NCBI RefSeq assembly: GCF_031143425.1
Contig: NC_090445.1
Location: 1,574,836,049-1,574,900,048 of the forward strand
Length of the DNA: 64,000 nucleotides
Direction of reading: 5' to 3'
From: Pleurodeles waltl
Taxonomy: Eukaryota > Chordata > Amphibia > Caudata > Salamandridae
The position numbers and the translations under genes are program-made. Position 1 is the stretch's first letter, and every line of letters starts with the position of its first letter. The notes under the pieces are model-generated. The model had not been told where the DNA came from and did no database searches. It worked only from the letters and a program-made list of their open reading frames with translations. This document shows, in pieces, positions 31,985-45,259 of the stretch.

Positions 31985-34900
31985 TTTAATTTCTTAGTGC
32001 ATTTATTTAATTATTTAGTTAGTTGTAGTTTTGAGTTGCACGTACTATACTCACAAGGGCAGTGGAGTGCTTTACAGTTGACACAACTATTTACAGTAGA
32101 AGATTGGGATGTTGAAACTAAGACCCAGCCAGAAGACATGTTTTAGAAAAAAAGATGCATCAGTTAAGATGTCAAAGGTGTTGTTGCTGTGGGGTAAGAA
32201 AATTTTCCCTTGGTGCTCATTGATCGTCTAGATAGCATGTCAACAAAAAGTAAAACCTTGCGGCAGTAGAAGCGTTTTTACAGAAACCTCTGGTTGGATC
32301 AGGCTGCATGCATTTCCAGTTTGAGGTGGCGCTGGAAGAGTAGAGTTTGACCTGCCTATTGCTGCTGCTTTATGTCTGGTTTATCCTAATGGAGTGTATG
32401 GAGTTCCAGCCTGTGGCCCACTAGCAGAAACAAGACTGATGTAATGTTTTTGTCTGCTTGAATGCTGGAGTTTCTGGGAGGAGAGAGTCTGTTTGTAGAG
32501 GATTGCAGCCTCCTGATTCGGTTTTCTGCTAAAATAGTGGGAAGAGGCTACGTGCCTGGACTTAGGGACCATGTATGCCAGTTTGGATGTGCTTCTCAAC
32601 TCCCTGAGACCCAAGCTGCTGTTTTGCTAATACATTGCCTGATCTTGCACCAGATATCGGCAAGCCGCGGCACTGAGGGCTTCTTTTAATGGGGCAAGAT
32701 GTATTTTTGGGATTCCTGCCAGAGGGGAGATTCCGAGTGCAGTGACGGCCTTTATTCCTCATAGGAGTCTGATTTGGTAAAGTGCACATGTGGATAGAGC
32801 CTTAATGTGGGATTGCATATTCAGGTTTTTGTTGAGGAGGAAGGCTAACGATTTAGCGCCATCCAAGAATGAGGATTTGAAATCATGCCAGTCTAAAGCC
32901 TCGAACCAGACTTTAACTAGAGTGGAACATTTTGGCAGAGATGAGGAGGAACTCACTCTATTGAGGGTTCAGTTAAAGGTGATGGAGAGACATCCCATAC
33001 TGAAGGACTTTCTGCATGTTCTCTGGGTTAACAATGTACTAAGGAGAGGATACTTTCAGGTATAGCTGCATGTAACCACCATAAAGGTGGAAAGAGAGCA
33101 GAGGGGTTCCTTGTACATATGGAAGAGTGTTGAGAAAGGTATAGGCCCCAGGGTGACTCCTTGTGTAAGGAGCTTGAAATTAATTTGCCAGATTTATTTT
33201 CTGGGAGCAATTGGTCAGATAAGATTCATTCCACCTCGGAACTGTGCTGCTGATTTTTGAGAGTGTGGTTTGGTTGACCATATTAAATGCAACTGATAAG
33301 GTGGAAAAGGAGACAAGATTCATCTCTGTGAGGATACGGAGTGCATCATTCACTATTTATAGCATAGCAAAGTCTGTGCGACTTCCATATATGAAACCTG
33401 ACAGAAGATAGAGGAAGTTATTTTTTTTGATGAAATGAAATTATAATTTTTTCATGACACAGGCCTCCAACAATTTAGCAAGAAACGGGAGGCTGCAAAA
33501 ACAGCCAAATTGTATTCAGATCTTCAAGGCTGGCTTCCTATATTGTTTTATTATGTTGCCAATATTCAGGCCATTCTGAACTACACCTTGGCTCAGAGAG
33601 GAATCGGCAGCCGGTTAGAAATGGCATAAGGGATGGGCTGATATCTTTGATCAGCTTGGCTGCTATAGGTTTTGAAAAGCGAAAGGAAGATATAGGATGG
33701 CCTTTGATGTACCAGCTTGTGAAATCTATGTGGAATGATGAACAGACCCCTGTGGGTTTATGCGTTAAGGTATCATACGTAATATTAGAAAAGACAAGAA
33801 AGAGGGGTATTCATCTTTGTTATTTTTCATACAAGATAATTGAGAGATTGTCACGGGTTTCCTTAGAATATGGCATGTCATGAGCAAGATGGGAGTTGGA
33901 ATGTATTCACCATTGGCAGTAAGTATGCCATATGTGCCCTTTGCAATTCCGCTCTTGTTAACCACCTCTTAGTGCCTGGGTTCCTTCCTCAAATGTATTA
34001 CTCAAATCCTCCATTGCCCCTCCTTCTGAATAAAGTTCTCCATTTGGGCCTCTTGCCCATAATTTCTACCACTGGCCAGCCCCTGGATTGCTCCCCTACC
34101 TCCTTTGTGCACCGCAGTTCAATTATGCACTTGCGCTCTAAATCTCGCCAGATCTTGAATGTGATCACTTTCTCTTTTCACTCATTTCCCTTTGTGAACA
34201 TCTGCCAATGCCTGTGACTTAGGCCGCGCATTGAGATCTATTCAGGTGAGAGAGGGCGGGCTATCCTCCCTCCTGCGGAAGACCTGAGATTTGCAGGTGA
34301 GTGAGGAAGCATAACAAACATTTGTTGATGAGCTCAAAGTTTCTTGGGCTGATAATTTGTAATAATGATTTTAAATTTGATGAGGTGGCCTTGGCCTCAA
34401 ATGTATATTTTTATAGGCTGTATGATTGGGTCTTGGATTTTCAAGGTTTGTAGAAGATGGTTTTGTCTCCATATTCTCTCTGGCACTCTTAGTAGTTTCC
34501 TCCTGTTCTCATTTAACTCTCTAGAGAATCATTCGCACATTTGTTTTTATTCAGATTTTTTAATTTAAGTGGAGTCAGTTTAGCAGCAATGCCAATCACG
34601 GATGAAGTATCATGAACTGCCATTGTGGTTGAGTCAGAGGTCAATCTGGTGTTCAGTAAGTTTGTAGGAATGTTATCTTCCAGACAGACTTGTCTGTTCT
34701 TTTGAAGTTTCTTATCGAGACATTTGATTTTGTGGTTTAATCCATCGCATATGATTTGGTGGAGAAACACAATAAGGGTACAAGGAGGTGAACAGACTAG
34801 TCAACTTGAAGTGCTTTTTCACTCTTTGAGATTCTTACTTTTCTGAGAAGTAAGCCTAGGATCGAACCTTTCAGATTTAAGGGTGATTGTCAGAATTGTT

Positions 34901-35790
34901 TGAGATTGCATCTTTTTCACAAAGGGACTCAACTGAAAACAACGTTAATGTTATTCTGGTCTCCCAATGTGAATTGAAGTCACCTAGGAAGATTTTATTT
35001 GCAATTCTATTTATCCTAAAAGCTAAGAGTGCCATTAGTGCGTAAATGGTGCATTGTTATCTCGAGGTGACAAATGAGGTACAAAATGGGGCTTTTCATC
35101 TCAACAGATAGGCATTGGAAGCAGGAAAATTCATCAATGTTGAAAGACATTTACATTTGAAGGATGCTCTATGCATGACACCAATGCCCCCACCTGCTTC
35201 TCCCTCAACCCAGATGTATTATAGGATAGCATTTTCGTAAGAGGGGGTTCAAGGTAAGCGGTGAAGTATCTGTTGGCCAAGTTTCCATCAAAAAGAGTAG
35301 GTCTAGATTGTCCGATGTTATCAAATATGCAATTTCCAGGCAGTGTTTGGATGTTGATCTACATTTATTTATAACACATTTGAAATAGGAGTACACATTT
35401 TTGATAACTGGAGCTGTGTCGATTGGGACTTGAATCAGGCTACCTTGGTTTACACTGGTTCTAGTGTAGTGAGGCTGAGTATCTCCCATCCTCAAATCCT
35501 GGATGCCTGCAGGCAGAGTGCCTGGGTAATGGGAGCCAGAAGATTTGTACGAGAAGATTAAATCTTTATGCCTTTTTATGGATAATGAACGAGTAAACCT
35601 AATTGGGTGAGGTTCTCTTATTTCATGCGGGATGAACTTGAGTTGAGTGGTGGAACAGCTGCAGAGGGAGCTGGCAAGTAGTTGGTCTCTGGCAGTTCTT
35701 TCAAGATCAGTCACATAATTGTTGATGCGTTCAGAAGAGTGAAACACCGAAAGGAACTGAGGAGTGAAGGTGTTGATTTTAACCATAAGG
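31985..35790 (-). pseudogene. CR1/L2-type LINE ORF2 relic with 3' end
   Basis: Read on the minus strand from 35790 downwards, the pieces come in the order of a LINE ORF2. The endonuclease start is near 35340-35200 (INKCRSTSKHCLEI, then LDLLFLMETWP, matching the NxRSxxxK...LDLLxLxETWL signature). Reverse transcriptase block LSVAFNMVNQTTL is near 33290, and the QGVTLGPIPFSTLF block is near 33150. The C-terminal FLLNKNLNMQSHIKAL block is near 32850. The 3' end near 32000-32150 has the compact CTGTAAAGCACTCCACTGCC sequence and an AATAAATGCA tail. Frameshifts and stops are many, and about 33.6-34.8 kb is hard to read and may hold an unrelated insertion. The enzyme would have performed target-primed reverse transcription. 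It is longer than the other LINE copies here. Confidence 0.8.
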
Positions 35791-36200
35791 AATTGTGTGT
35801 GCGCGGTTGAGTGTTCATGCTAAACATAGCAGAAGTTAGGAATACAGGTAAAGCAGACATTCAATATACTTAAATTCATCCAGTTGTCTGATTGAGATAG
35901 GTAGTGGTACCTGGGTGATAATTGAGGTAGGTCAGATTTGATGTACAAGGGGAGGTTCATCTTCTACTATGAGTTTAAGAGTCTTGATGAAGTCAAATGA
36001 GAGGTGTCTGGTACGAGGGTAGCTGCTAAATGAATAGGGTTTGAGAACAATGAGAACCAACATTTGTGTTTTACGAAATATCCTGTGTGCTTAGGGTGTA
36101 CGAGTTGAGATCTTTAAGAGGGGGTGTGAGGAGATTCACTGTCACAGAGGACCCTGATGGATTGCATGGATTTCTGGGTTGTGGAGGAGATTATGAAAGC
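35791..36200. other. Probable LINE 5' flank, unassigned
   Basis: The sequence may be upstream LINE sequence continuing, interrupted at 36206 by the LTR, but no motif confirms it. Confidence 0.3.
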
Positions 36201-36205
36201 GGTGT
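36201..36205. repeat. Target duplication GGTGT, left
   Basis: GGTGT here is repeated directly after the element at 39983-39987. A 5-bp duplication is standard for Ty3/gypsy integration. Confidence 0.8.
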
Positions 36206-39200
36206 TGTTGGACCTGGCCCTTTTTACAGGGTCATCCCCAAACTTTTTGCTTTCCTCCTCCTATTTTTCTGACCTCCTTTTGTTGACGTTAGGACTCCAG
36301 GCACTTTACCACTGCTGATCAGTGCTAAAGTGCATGTGCTCTCCCTTCTAAACCTGCTATGAATGGCTTACACCTAATTGGCATATTTAATTTACCTGTA
36401 AGTCTCTTGTACAGTGGTATCTCTATACCCAGGGTTTGTAAATTGAATGCTACTAGTGGGCTTGCAGCACAGCTTGCGCCACCCACAGAAGTAGCCTTTC
36501 AAACCTGTCTCAGACCTGCTACTGAAGAACCTGCATGCGCAGTTTACTGCCACAGGGACCTGTCATCTAAATTTACTTGCCAGGCCTGTAACTCCCCTTT
36601 TACTACATATAAGGCACCCCTAAGGTAGACTTTAGCTAGCCCTATGGGCAGGGTGCTGTGTAGGTAAACGGTAGTACATATGTCTGTACTACATGTCCTA
36701 GTAGTGACAAACAGCCTATTTAGTTTCTCACTACTGTGAGCGCTGCTCCTCTCAAAGGATTGCATTGGAAAAGTCCTAACATATGTCTAAGTGGTATTGT
36801 CTGATCTATGAATGGTGGCGTGGGCATGTTTGGTGTGGCTGGAATGGTGGAAAGAAATGCTGCTTACTGGTGTAGGTGGGTTTGTTATTCCCATTTCAGA
36901 AATGCCACCTTTAGTAAGTGAGCATTTCTCTGTACTTATGACTCTGGTGTTTTGCAGCTTGACTCCAATCCATGTATGGGTTAGAGTGACAGCTGGACTT
37001 TGTCGATACTTCTCTGACAGCCGGTCCATAGGGAGGGTGGAGGTGTCACAAGAGCGCATCTGCATACTGAATGGTCTTCCTGGGCTGGGAGAGGTAGAAG
37101 CGGGCATACTTGCATTTGTAAAGGCTGTGCCCTGGCCTCACACAAAGGGCTTGTTTACCCCCTACTGATGTCTGGAGCCAGTGCAGGAGGAAAGAGAGGA
37201 CATTCCTGGAACTAGTTAGTGCTGGTTAGAACCCCCTCTCCTCCTTCTGGGGAGGCTGCACAAAATAAGTATATCCCCCATAATTTTAGGCAATGTGTGG
37301 ACTTGCCAGGGGAGCCTTTTATGCTGCTATGTAGTACTGCCTTCAGAACTGGCCTGCTGTGGCCCTGACCCATGGCCTGCTGGATCACAAGGAGGACTGT
37401 TGCTTTGCCCACGGACCCTGATGTGTTGGCCCACTGCTTGCCTCACTTTCCCTGGGACCTTCCCCGGTGATCTCCAGCAGCTGAGTAGTGTGCCCCTCTT
37501 CCCCTCTGTTTTATTACTTTATGTGTAAGGAGTGCTTCAGTGTCCCCCTGCTTCAGCACGGGGAGAGCACTTTAGGTTTTCCTACTTTAGCACGTGCAGA
37601 GGGACTTAACTCCTTTCATTGGTAATATGGAAGGAGAGCGCTCCCTCCCGTGCCCCTGGGGCACTAGCCGCCACCAGTTTCCTGGGAAAGGATCACTGCC
37701 TCAGCCTGAGGTGAGGACAATGGAGAAGCTGACCCTTCCCCGAGTGTGTATGCCCTCAGCGGGGCGTGCCGCCTGCCAGAAGGAAATGTGGGCTCCACCC
37801 TTGTGTTAGTTGATCAGCCTTTGGAGTGGGAGTGCTATGATAAGTACTCACTCCCTGTTAACCGTGACTGCCATCGCCAGAGAGAATGCCCCCTGTCAGG
37901 GCCCTCCATCCGGGCCCAGAGGAGACCTAGGTGCGAGACGGGCTTTGTGGAAGTCGGGTAGCTGCCACGCTAACCGGGGAGTGGCCGTCCTGCCAGACGG
38001 GGAGGCCACCTCCAGAAGGGCTGGGCTGCACAGCATGTGACACTGCGCGGACCTGCGGCGCCCCACTTGCTGACTGTGGTCAGATCGGCCGTCCGAGTCC
38101 TGGTGGCAGTTTCTGCCATGGGCCGCGTTTTGAGCCGCGTTTCGGGCCCCTGCCTATTTTTCGGTCCACAGCGCGACCAGTACATCTTTCTTAGGGCACT
38201 GCTTCGCGCTGCGCCCGCTTTTTGCCCTTATAACCTCTCTTATGTATTATTTCTGTCTTTTTTCTTGTTTTCTCTTTCTTTATGGTTTTCCTCTTAGCCA
38301 TCTTTTCTTCTTCCCAGGAGTCTGTGTTTCCTTCCCTGCATTCCTTGCTTCCTCTTTTACACTATGGTTATTTTTCCATTCACTCAAATGTGGCTTTTCC
38401 CAAACCAAGATGGTGTCTTCGGAACTTCCTGCATGTCACTTCCTGTTTACCAGTATATAAGCAAAGTTGGTCTTCTGTTCCTTGCGTTGCTAACACTTCC
38501 GATCTGGTGGTGCTCCTCTCTCCTGTATCTGGTGATTATTGGACTTCTCCTGTTTTTCCTTGTCTGCAGTTTTTGCTGTTTCCAGTTCATATTTCGCTTC
38601 TCTTTTTTCTTACCTCTTTTTCAGGAGTTCCCTGCTTCTGAGGTTTTTCCCAGGATTGGGTTTTTTCCTCTGGGACTCCTTCTGGAGGTCTCGGTCTGCC
38701 TGGTGTTACTCTATCAGCAGCACCGTGGCTACTGGAAAGGGCCGTCCTTAGCTTGGTCAGTCCAGAACCAGCAAGAGACCAGGTGGTGTCTCGAGATTGA
38801 CAGACACTCACAGTAAGAAGCATTCAGATTGTGACAAAGCAGGTGCTTCAGGACTTAGGAAGCTTGCCCCTTCAGGATTACCATAGTAACGTGGATTGGA
38901 GAGCCCACAGAGGACATAACAGCCTTAAACATCAATGCACGGGGAGCCTAACTGGGTACCCACCCCGCCAAGTGGAAAGGTGTGCGGGCTCTATTGCTTC
39001 TGTGGCAGACCTTTGGGGGCACTCACCAGTGGACAGCAGGACAGGTGGTGATACTTAATGGAGGTCACCAATTCTGCTAGCATTATAGAGAAAAGTACCA
39101 TCCTGATGTAATAGGAGTGCAGGAGCTCATGGTTGGACCGAGGACTTTCTTAGTTAACCCCCAGATATAATAGGTGCACAGGAGACTCCTTACCTTGCCT

Positions 39201-39982
39201 GGTGGGTCTGTGCCTACCATAGGTCCTGTAAAAGAAGCGCAGACGCTCTGCAGCCTTCATGTGGAAGGTGTTTTTGGTGATTCTTGTCAATGCTGCATTT
39301 TCACTACAAGATGTCTGCCCACATTATTTCTGCATTTTTGTCTTAGGACCTGACTTATGTGCTGTGCCGTGCTTGCCATGGTGGGGTGACGTCTATATTT
39401 CCAGGACTTTCATGGTATGCAGGAGGAGGGTAATGTCTTATGACATATGCAATATGGCAATGTATCTCCTTATCTTGCTACCTTGGTGGTAATCTTGCTA
39501 CCTTGGCATGATGTTGTTTGGGCATTCATATTAATGTGTTTATTATGATGTGTGCATTGTTGGTGATAATGATGACCTGATTACTGCTTGTGTGGCAGAA
39601 TAACAGTAACTCATATGTTTACCTAACTACTGCTTATATTCACAGAGTACTAGTAACCTGTGTACTGTTCTGACAACTGCTTGTGTAGCAGGGTATTACT
39701 GATACATTTTGTGTTTGGTCTAATGATGTTTTAGCAATACAGTTTATTTTTATATATATGTTGCGTTTCCTTTGTGGTGTATTTATTGTGTCACATGTGT
39801 TGTGTGTGTTGAGCAACCACTTTAAAGATGACCTCTTAGATAAATCTGACTGCTCATGCCAAGCTACAAGGGGGGTGAGCAGAATTTATCTTGGGTGTGT
39901 AGCTCTCTTGCCCTAATTAGAGTGGTGGGTTCTGCCTGGCTGAGGTGTCTACCCTAGCCAACCAGAAACCCAATTTCTAACA
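36206..39982 (+). mobile_element. Large solo LTR (3777 bp) of the TGTTGG family
   Basis: It starts TGTTGGACCTGGCCC and ends CCCAATTTCTAACA, and is flanked by GGTGT on both sides. Its first several hundred bases align with the LTRs at 20306 and 45698 (GGTCATCCCCAAACTTTTTGC, GTGCTAAAGTGCATGTGCTC). Its end aligns too (AGATAAATCTGACTGCTC...CTAGCC...AACA). A TATA box (TATATAA, 38454-38460) sits in the middle. No gag, protease or pol motif lies within, so this looks like a solo LTR left by recombination between two LTRs. Its middle differs strongly in sequence and length from the other two LTRs, implying a separate subfamily. Confidence 0.82.
38454..38460 (+). promoter_or_regulatory. LTR TATA box
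   Basis: TATATAA occurs in an otherwise GC/pyrimidine-rich region about 2.25 kb into the LTR, and transcription could start near 38485. The position is inferred by analogy with the other LTRs. Confidence 0.5.
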
Positions 39983-39987
39983 GGTGT
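39983..39987. repeat. Target duplication GGTGT, right
   Basis: Pairs with 36201-36205 and fixes both borders of the solo LTR. Confidence 0.8.
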
Positions 39988-40799
39988 CATGGAAAAGACT
40001 GGACAGAAGATTTGGAAAATATGGAAGAGAGTGGGGGACGTGAGTGATATCAGCATGTGTGATGTAGGAGAGGCTCAAAACGTGCAGGAGGGTTCCTTTT
40101 ATCTGTCAAGGAGGGTGTGAAATTTGAGATTGAATTCAACACAAGCAATACCCATGGCTTGAATCATGACGTTCCCATTGTAGAAAATGGACACTCGGGC
40201 ATTCCAGTGCATATTTAAAGCAATTAGCAGATAGTTTACTTCCATAAGGAGTATTTCTTATTTCTTCCCATTGGTGGGGGCTGTGTGGGAAAAAGAGTGG
40301 ATCGGCTTTGAAGCAGCCCTATCTCCCATAGAGATACTTTTCAGCAATCAAGGACTCGAGAAAGTCTCTCATAATGTTGTGGGTAAAATGTTTAGTGACG
40401 TATTTAGAGAGATTGGGGGTAAGACATTTTGTAAGAACAAGAGTATGACTTGGAGAGGTATTTACAGGTGGAGAACTGTCATGATTGTAGGGTATGTTAT
40501 GTCTGTGACAGACAAGGTCCAGGAGTATCAGAGAATGCCCACTTCATTAGAGTTGTAGAGGTATGAGGTATGATTATTGCATGCAACATATTGTCATTAT
40601 AGGCAATGTTTCTACTTAGCTTTTGGTGGGTGAAGTGGGAGCGTACTAGTGGATGTAGTAGGAAACATGTTCTGTTCCGTCTGTTGTCTGAGTTATTCTG
40701 CATATTGAGGTTGATTGTTTGTCTTTCTTCTCATTAACCAAGAAAAGGTCTGTGAATACTTTCAGGAAGCTGAACACTTAGTACATATTTTCCCATTGA
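39988..40799. other. Unassigned 0.8 kb
   Basis: This is the continuation of whatever the LTR at 36206 inserted into. It might be the distal part of the minus-strand LINE, but I cannot read any motif. Confidence 0.3.
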
Positions 40800-41560
40800 T
40801 TTTTTTTTTTTTCTTGAAAAAGATAAAATAAAGTAAGCACAAAATATAATAGGGTTACATTCAAACATAAGTATAAACGGTATTTAACTACATAACAAAA
40901 GAAGAAAGAAGTACCATATCATACTGCAGTCGTCTACAGATTATGCAATATTTGACTTATCTAGGATCTCGGAAAGATAGTTGGCCAAACTGAGAACAAA
41001 GCCTTCCCTTACTGGAGCCCATAGTTTTTCCAATTTTTGTCTTTTGGGATTGCAATGAATTGTAATTCAAAGCCACAGGTAAAAATAAACTCATGCAGGC
41101 CCTAGGATGAGGGGGTTTGCTCTGCAGCCATGCTCTAGCGATACTTAACCTAGCCACTGTGACTGTGTAAAAATAAATCCATGCCAGATTATGTGGAATG
41201 GAGGATGAATGGCCCAGCATAATAAGCTTTAGGTCATAATTAACTTCCCCTTGTAAGAGATTATTTAGCCAAGAAAATATTGAAACCCAAAATGAAGAGA
41301 GGGAAGGACATGTAGCAAAAATATGAGTAGTATCACCCCCTGGTGTTGAGCACCTAAAACAATCTATACGGGGTGTGGTATAAATTAAATAATGTCTTTA
41401 AAATGTGCTTTCAGTCGAGACACATTGAGTTTATCGTGAGCCAGCTGGACACTATTCCAGGTACTTCTTTCAGTCACAGGGACGACTAAATTCTTAGTCT
41501 ACCTCAATGCTAGCTGTTTTATGTGTTGTATAGTGGAGCCCAAAGAGGTGAGGGTATTGT
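40800..41560 (-). pseudogene. L1-type LINE ORF2 C-terminus with poly-A tail
   Basis: The minus strand carries a poly-A tail (T run at 40800-40812 on the plus strand). Before it lies the C-terminal region of an L1 ORF2 protein. Readable blocks are a CxxC...H...C-like segment near 41330 (TPGGDTTHIFA, then CPS), WLNNLLQGEVNYDLKLIMLG and RLSIARAWLQSKPP. These match the cysteine-rich and AAKxxIAxxWK-type tail of L1. The copy is 5' truncated within this region and frameshifted, the usual outcome of L1 insertion. The 87-aa open frame at 40957-41220 is the best-preserved portion. Confidence 0.75.
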
Positions 41561-44500
41561 GAAAAAAGCTTATAGACGTAGTTTATGCAGCAGATAAAAC
41601 TGCTCCAAAGATTAATTAGGGCCCATAGACATATCCGTAGCCTACAAGTGGGTGATAAAATCCCTGAGCTGAAGATATCTAAAAAAAGTCACTTTACAGT
41701 ACTTCTTTGTGTGCGTCCTAGAAAAAGTCTGTTATCACTTCGTTTTGACTACAGGCTTGGTCGAAAGTCTCTTCTCTCTTTCCATTTGATAAGGCCCCTT
41801 GGCAGCTTGCTCTCCCACTATAGTATACCATTGCTTTCTACTAATTGAAAGCTAGTCGAAAGTCTGTTGTCTCCTTGTCTTTGTTCAGGCCTTTGTTTAG
41901 TTTCAGCCACACTGTAGTCTCTCTTTATTGCTCATCCAGTTGGGTCGTGAGGAAGAATTACATCAATGCAGCAAAATGTAGCAGCCATGGGTATGTGTTC
42001 TACCTATTAGTTCTCTGTTCCCCAACAGGAAGAGCCCTACTACATTATGTTGAACTCTGTCTCGCATTTAAATTGAGCATGAAAATGTTTATTGGAGAAA
42101 AGATAATAATAATAGGCTGTGAGTCACAGAGCATAGTGGCAGCCATACTGGCTATGAAGGAAAGTTTCCCAAGCGAAGGCAAGATACAGTTTTGTACTCT
42201 AATACAAAAGAATTGTAGTATTGATCACTTTACATAACTCTCACCAAGAATAGCTTAACACATGAGAGAGCTGGTAGATAGCCTTCATAACTAAGAGAAA
42301 TGAAAACAATGTTGGCTGAGCAAAATAGTCTTCAAAATTCGCGGCCTGAGTGTCAAGGCCCGTCATGCCTTGCCTCGATGACGGGTAAGTCTGTTCAGAA
42401 GAGTTAGCAAGAGCCGAGAAACATGCCGCATACAGGTTCCTATAGACACATATTTTAAAAAGCTTAAGTCACTGATTGAAGGCATGGCTGAAAGTATCTC
42501 CTGTCTAAAGTATTCTATAGTGTTCTTGGAGCATGGCCGCAGGCCAGGTCCTCTGAATAGTATGGGAATGTGCACTTGGAAAAGGTCATCGTCATGTCAT
42601 GGTCCTAGTACCTATATAGTCCAGCTATGCCGGCTATAAGGACTGGAACTATATAACTAATGTATTATTAAAACGCCCTTCTTGTCTTTCTTAAATAAAC
42701 GATCAATCTTTGTAAGTATTTTGTATTCTCAATCTTGAACTAATAGGTAAGTACTTATTTTGGATTCCAGATCAAGGTCTCTGTTCACTTAATAAGTATG
42801 ACTGCCTGTGAACAATTGCTTAATCTTACATCAATGCTTGCCATTAAACAAAAAAGATGAAACTATTCAACAGTATTATCAAAACATGTTTCAGGACTGA
42901 TTACCAACTAGCCTTTCTCTAACAAAAATATGATTGTTTCCAAGACTTGCACCATTAGTGTTTAGTGGGATAGTGGGATGACTATCTGCCGCGCATACGT
43001 ACCGTAAATAGGTGCAGCTTTATTCTAAATATTTCTGGTAATAAATGTTTATGGTAATAACTCAAAACAATTTAAAGGTTGAGAATTCTAGTTTTCTGTG
43101 TGTCTAATTTTCATTGTACATTATTTGTGATTTATGGTGAATTATATATTTGATGAAAACAATATAATTAGTTGTTCATGTTTTCAGGTTAAATTTATGA
43201 ACATAAATAGAAGCCATCGGAAAGAGAAATGCCCCTTATTGCTGGGAGCAGACAAAAAGCGTTCCCTACTCTCCTACAAAGTGAAATACAGTGCAAGAAA
43301 CCGTGAAAAGGCCTTCAATGCAACATTCTTTCAAAAGGCTACAGCACGGCCCAATGATCTAATATTAGTTGCATTTTTATGTTTAGGAAAATCGCAGAAA
43401 GTGTCTTTTTTAGCCTTTGTTGTTTCCATTCTTGTTATATAGATTCAGTGTCAGCGATGTAGTGGCAGCAAGCATTTTATCAAATTTTCTAAAAGTGCAG
43501 TTTTTAAACTGTAAAATCATATTTGATCTTTTGGCAGGGTTTTTTTTATTCTGCAAATGATGGAATAGCTGATACATCAGAATCCTTGTACAAAGATCAG
43601 AATTTATAGAGGAATCCTTCAGAAATGTAATGTAAATTGGAGTTACAGATCACTATGGAAAGTATATTGGTGCCGCGTGAATGACCTACTGCATGCCAGA
43701 ACAGTTTGATACCAATTTTCAAAGCTGCCATGGCACAATTTCAAGTGCAACATCCTCATAAAGGCCTGACTTTTTTGGCCACTAGAACTTTGCAGGCCAG
43801 ATTATTTTGAATCCACACAGTGCTAAAAGTGAATCCAAATGCAATGTGATGTTGGTTGGAAAGTCAAGATTGGATCAGATTTAGTTTGGGCTGCTTGGCA
43901 GTTAGGTATGAGACACAGTAGGAGAGACACTTACTTGGTGGCAATCAAAGAGTGCAGAAAAACACTTGAAAATATGTTGAACAACATGCAAGTGTTTGGT
44001 AATATTAAAAGTTCCACAAGTTCTCATTTGAAAAAAAGGGGCGGATACACCTGCAAGATATATTACATATAGGAGGGACTTGTTAAATGGCCCAGACAGG
44101 CATTACTTCCTTAACCAATATTTAAATATAGCAATGTGCTCATCCATGAATACCCCAGTACACAGAGAAGATAGACCCATTCAAAATACAGAGAGATTAT
44201 GCTTAGCACAGTGCATATAAAGTCCATTGTATGCACTGCCAATTAGGTGAGCAGCAGTCCTCAATGTCGCGCCTCTAATTAAAAAATGCATGGTGTGCGT
44301 ACACTGCAGCAAAAGCAAGTTGTATGGTAAACACTGGGAAAATACCGGTTTTAATCACTTTTTAAAGAAGGGAGATTAAATAATGACTTTAAAAGTGAGG
44401 AAAGCACTGGACTCCAAATAAGATTTTGAAGTAAGAGTATTTTACTATCTAATTTTGATACTTGGGAATCAAATGATTTCTAGGAGAGAAAATAAACAAT

Positions 44501-44640
44501 TCTTATTCAAAATTAGCAGTATTTTTATTCAGGTACCAAATTTTAAATATAATTTTAATTGTAAACCATACGTATTTATTTTATGTAATACTTTCTTTTG
44601 TGGGTAGCTGAGAATTTACTTAAACGAAAAGCTATATATT
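41561..44640. other. Unassigned 3.1 kb
   Basis: This is the longest stretch without a recognisable element. There are small features only: an inverted pair GCCCGTCATG...GATGACGGG near 42357-42387, and short open frames (130 aa at 41845-42237 and 102 aa at 43134-43442, both plus) without domains. It is probably old, unrecognisable repeat material. Confidence 0.4.
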
Positions 44641-45258
44641 CAGGGGCAGCAGATAACCTTTGAAAGTGGTGGGGTGAGCGGAGTGCCCCATTGGTTCCCA
44701 AATAACAAAAGCCAAAAATAAGACACCCCTTCCCTCCAGAAGCCAAAATAAAACACCCCTTACCTACAAAAGCAGATAATAAAACAACTCCTTCCTCCAA
44801 AAGCCCAAAATAATAAAGCAACAACACTAACATTTAAAATAAATAAAATAAAAGATACTTACCCACAGCTGCACATTCTCCTCGATGTTCTGTAACTACA
44901 GTCTGGTGTGAAGCTCCCCTAAACAATCCAAATGCCGCTCTCATGCTATTAACCCACATGAGAGAAGAGCCAGGATTGAATGGAGCTGGTTTGCAGAACG
45001 CTCCTTCAGGCTCTAGAGGCTTGTGCTTCTCTCCACCCACCTGTTTAAGACAGCTCGGAAAGGAGACCTTCAAAGTGTGCATGTCAAACTGGCCATTGCA
45101 AGACAGCTGACCACATGTGCACTTCAGAGTATGTAGCCAGCCACTGCTCCAGTCCTCCATGCTGCCATTCGGCAGCATAGGACACACCCTGTATGTCTCT
45201 CGGCTTGGGGGCACCGCAGCGTGCACATCACTGAAAAATAAAATGGTAATGAAATAAT
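44641..45258. mobile_element. hAT-like element, left part (rejoins at 48587)
   Basis: It starts CAGGGGCAGCAG, like a hAT end, and shares the family layout: a GAAGCTCC region, CTCATGCTATTAACCCACATGAGAG as in the 5492 copy, and finally AAAAATAAAATGGTAATGAAAT. That last phrase is the left arm of the family's 3' hairpin, and its complementary right arm is not here but 3.3 kb downstream. The interior contains three tandem copies of an AAAATAAxACACCCCTT unit near 44710-44780. Confidence 0.55.
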
Positions 45259-45259
45259 T

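Noticed and set aside
20306..39982. LTRs at 20306 and 36206 as the two ends of one element
   Set aside because: The downstream copy has its own perfect 5-bp duplication and different length, and a LINE, hAT-like elements and tandem repeats lie between them.
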